Both the position numbers and the translations under genes were made by a program. Below are positions 63,724 to 64,000 of a stretch of DNA of 64,000 nucleotides, in pieces. The notes beneath the pieces were generated by a model. The model saw only the letters and a program-made list of their open reading frames with translations, was not told the origin of the DNA and did no database searches. The stretch spans positions 108,095 through 172,094 of the forward strand of contig MWER01000005.1 of assembly GCA_002071175.1 (NCBI GenBank), given 5' to 3'. Position 1 is the stretch's first letter. Every line of letters begins with the position of its first letter. This DNA is from Bacteroidetes bacterium ADurb.Bin037. GTDB taxonomy: Bacteria; Bacteroidota; Bacteroidia; Bacteroidales; UBA932.

Positions 63724-64000
63724 TGGAATACCTGAGTGGACTAACCTATGATAAGACCGGCGGTGGCTACCCCATGGTGATGGTGCTCCGAGTGACCGGG
63801 TGTTCAAGCGCCAACTGGTATGAGAAGCATGAGCAATCGCAGGGCGAAACACGCGGTCGGAAACCTTCGGTCTGTGATCAGGCCCTTCTTGCTGCGATCA
63901 GAGAGGTCATTGCGGAGAGCTTGTTCCACGGCGAGGGTTACATCAAAGTCTGGAAGAAACTGGCAAAAAAGAAACATATCCACGTATCCAACCGCCGTGT
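63681..64000 (+). CDS. IS3-family transposase OrfB, partial (reached by -1 frameshift)
   Basis: In the -1 frame relative to OrfA, an open frame runs from the A9 run to the window end. It reads KKELVEYLSGLTYDKTGGGY, then GCSSANWYEKHEQ and HGEGYIKVWKKLAKKKHIHV, the N-terminal helix-rich part of an IS3-type DDE transposase (HTH_21 region). The DDE catalytic residues lie beyond the window. Confidence 0.85.

Larger units (their letters stand above)
63386..64000 (+). mobile_element. IS3-family insertion sequence, left part
   Basis: The element probably starts at or near TGTCTAAAAAAACC (63386), where the cas3 frame breaks, and continues past the window end. It carries orfA and orfB of the IS3 family. 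The internal pair gagtacaaa/tttgtactc near 63400-63437 may be part of its end. The true right end and target duplication cannot be seen. Confidence 0.8.

Overview
The window looks like a chromosomal segment of a Bacteroidota (order Bacteroidales) bacterium. The signs are a SusC/SusD pair with FecR and an ECF sigma factor, many short lipoprotein signal peptides, PD40, BACON/GLUG, GH109 and DUF1080 proteins, and promoter boxes of the Bacteroidota form TAnnTTTG instead of sigma-70 boxes. Genus cannot be fixed from the sequence alone.

Layout. (1) 1-10796 is a visibly AT-rich defence island. It starts in the decayed 3' end of a MobV-type relaxase gene and then carries, all on the + strand, an adenine DNA methyltransferase, a Shedu-like DUF4263 nuclease, a membrane-anchored protein, an AlbA_2/Schlafen-like regulator, an SF2 helicase and a GIY-YIG nuclease. 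It ends exactly at the 3' end of a tRNA-Ser(UGA) gene, a classic integration border. (2) 10.9-19.3 kb holds scattered core genes (PiT-type phosphate transporter, M28 peptidase, NAD-dependent epimerase, AraC regulator, serine hydrolase) between gene remnants: a duplicated 3' scrap of the epimerase and the tail of an AbiEii toxin. (3) 19.3-25.7 kb has a CDF cation exporter, a PD40 lipoprotein, a small MotA/ExbB-like membrane protein beside a LytTR regulator, a second serine hydrolase and a GH109-type glycosidase. (4) 25.99-32.1 kb is a tight operon of C69 dipeptidase, Tat-exported Gfo/Idh/MocA oxidoreductase and a HEAT/double-DUF1080 protein, probably for oxidation-dependent glycoside cleavage. 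(5) 32.1-49.5 kb holds lipoproteins, a large GLUG surface protein, AsmA-like protein, kdsB, a hydrolase-type RSH protein whose synthetase domain is degenerate, superoxide dismutase, two transporters, an OmpA lipoprotein, a peroxiredoxin and a five-gene DUF134/NifX/MinD-ferredoxin cluster. (6) 49.5-58.5 kb is an ECF sigma/FecR/SusC/SusD/S9 peptidase locus, most simply a regulated peptide-uptake system. (7) 58.5-64 kb is an AT-rich type I CRISPR-cas effector operon (cas6, cas5, cas8-like, cas7) resembling the Porphyromonas gingivalis (PGING) variant. Its cas3 is cut after about 58 codons by an IS3-family insertion that runs off the window. No CRISPR array is visible.

Most interesting are the defence island at tRNA-Ser, where nuclease, helicase and methyltransferase are separate genes with a Shedu-like pair and a regulator nested between them; the 74-76 bp repeats in front of its helicase; the IS-interrupted CRISPR effector; and the glycoside-oxidation operon. 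Start codons were chosen by signal peptide fit, overlap and family alignment from memory; no database search was possible.
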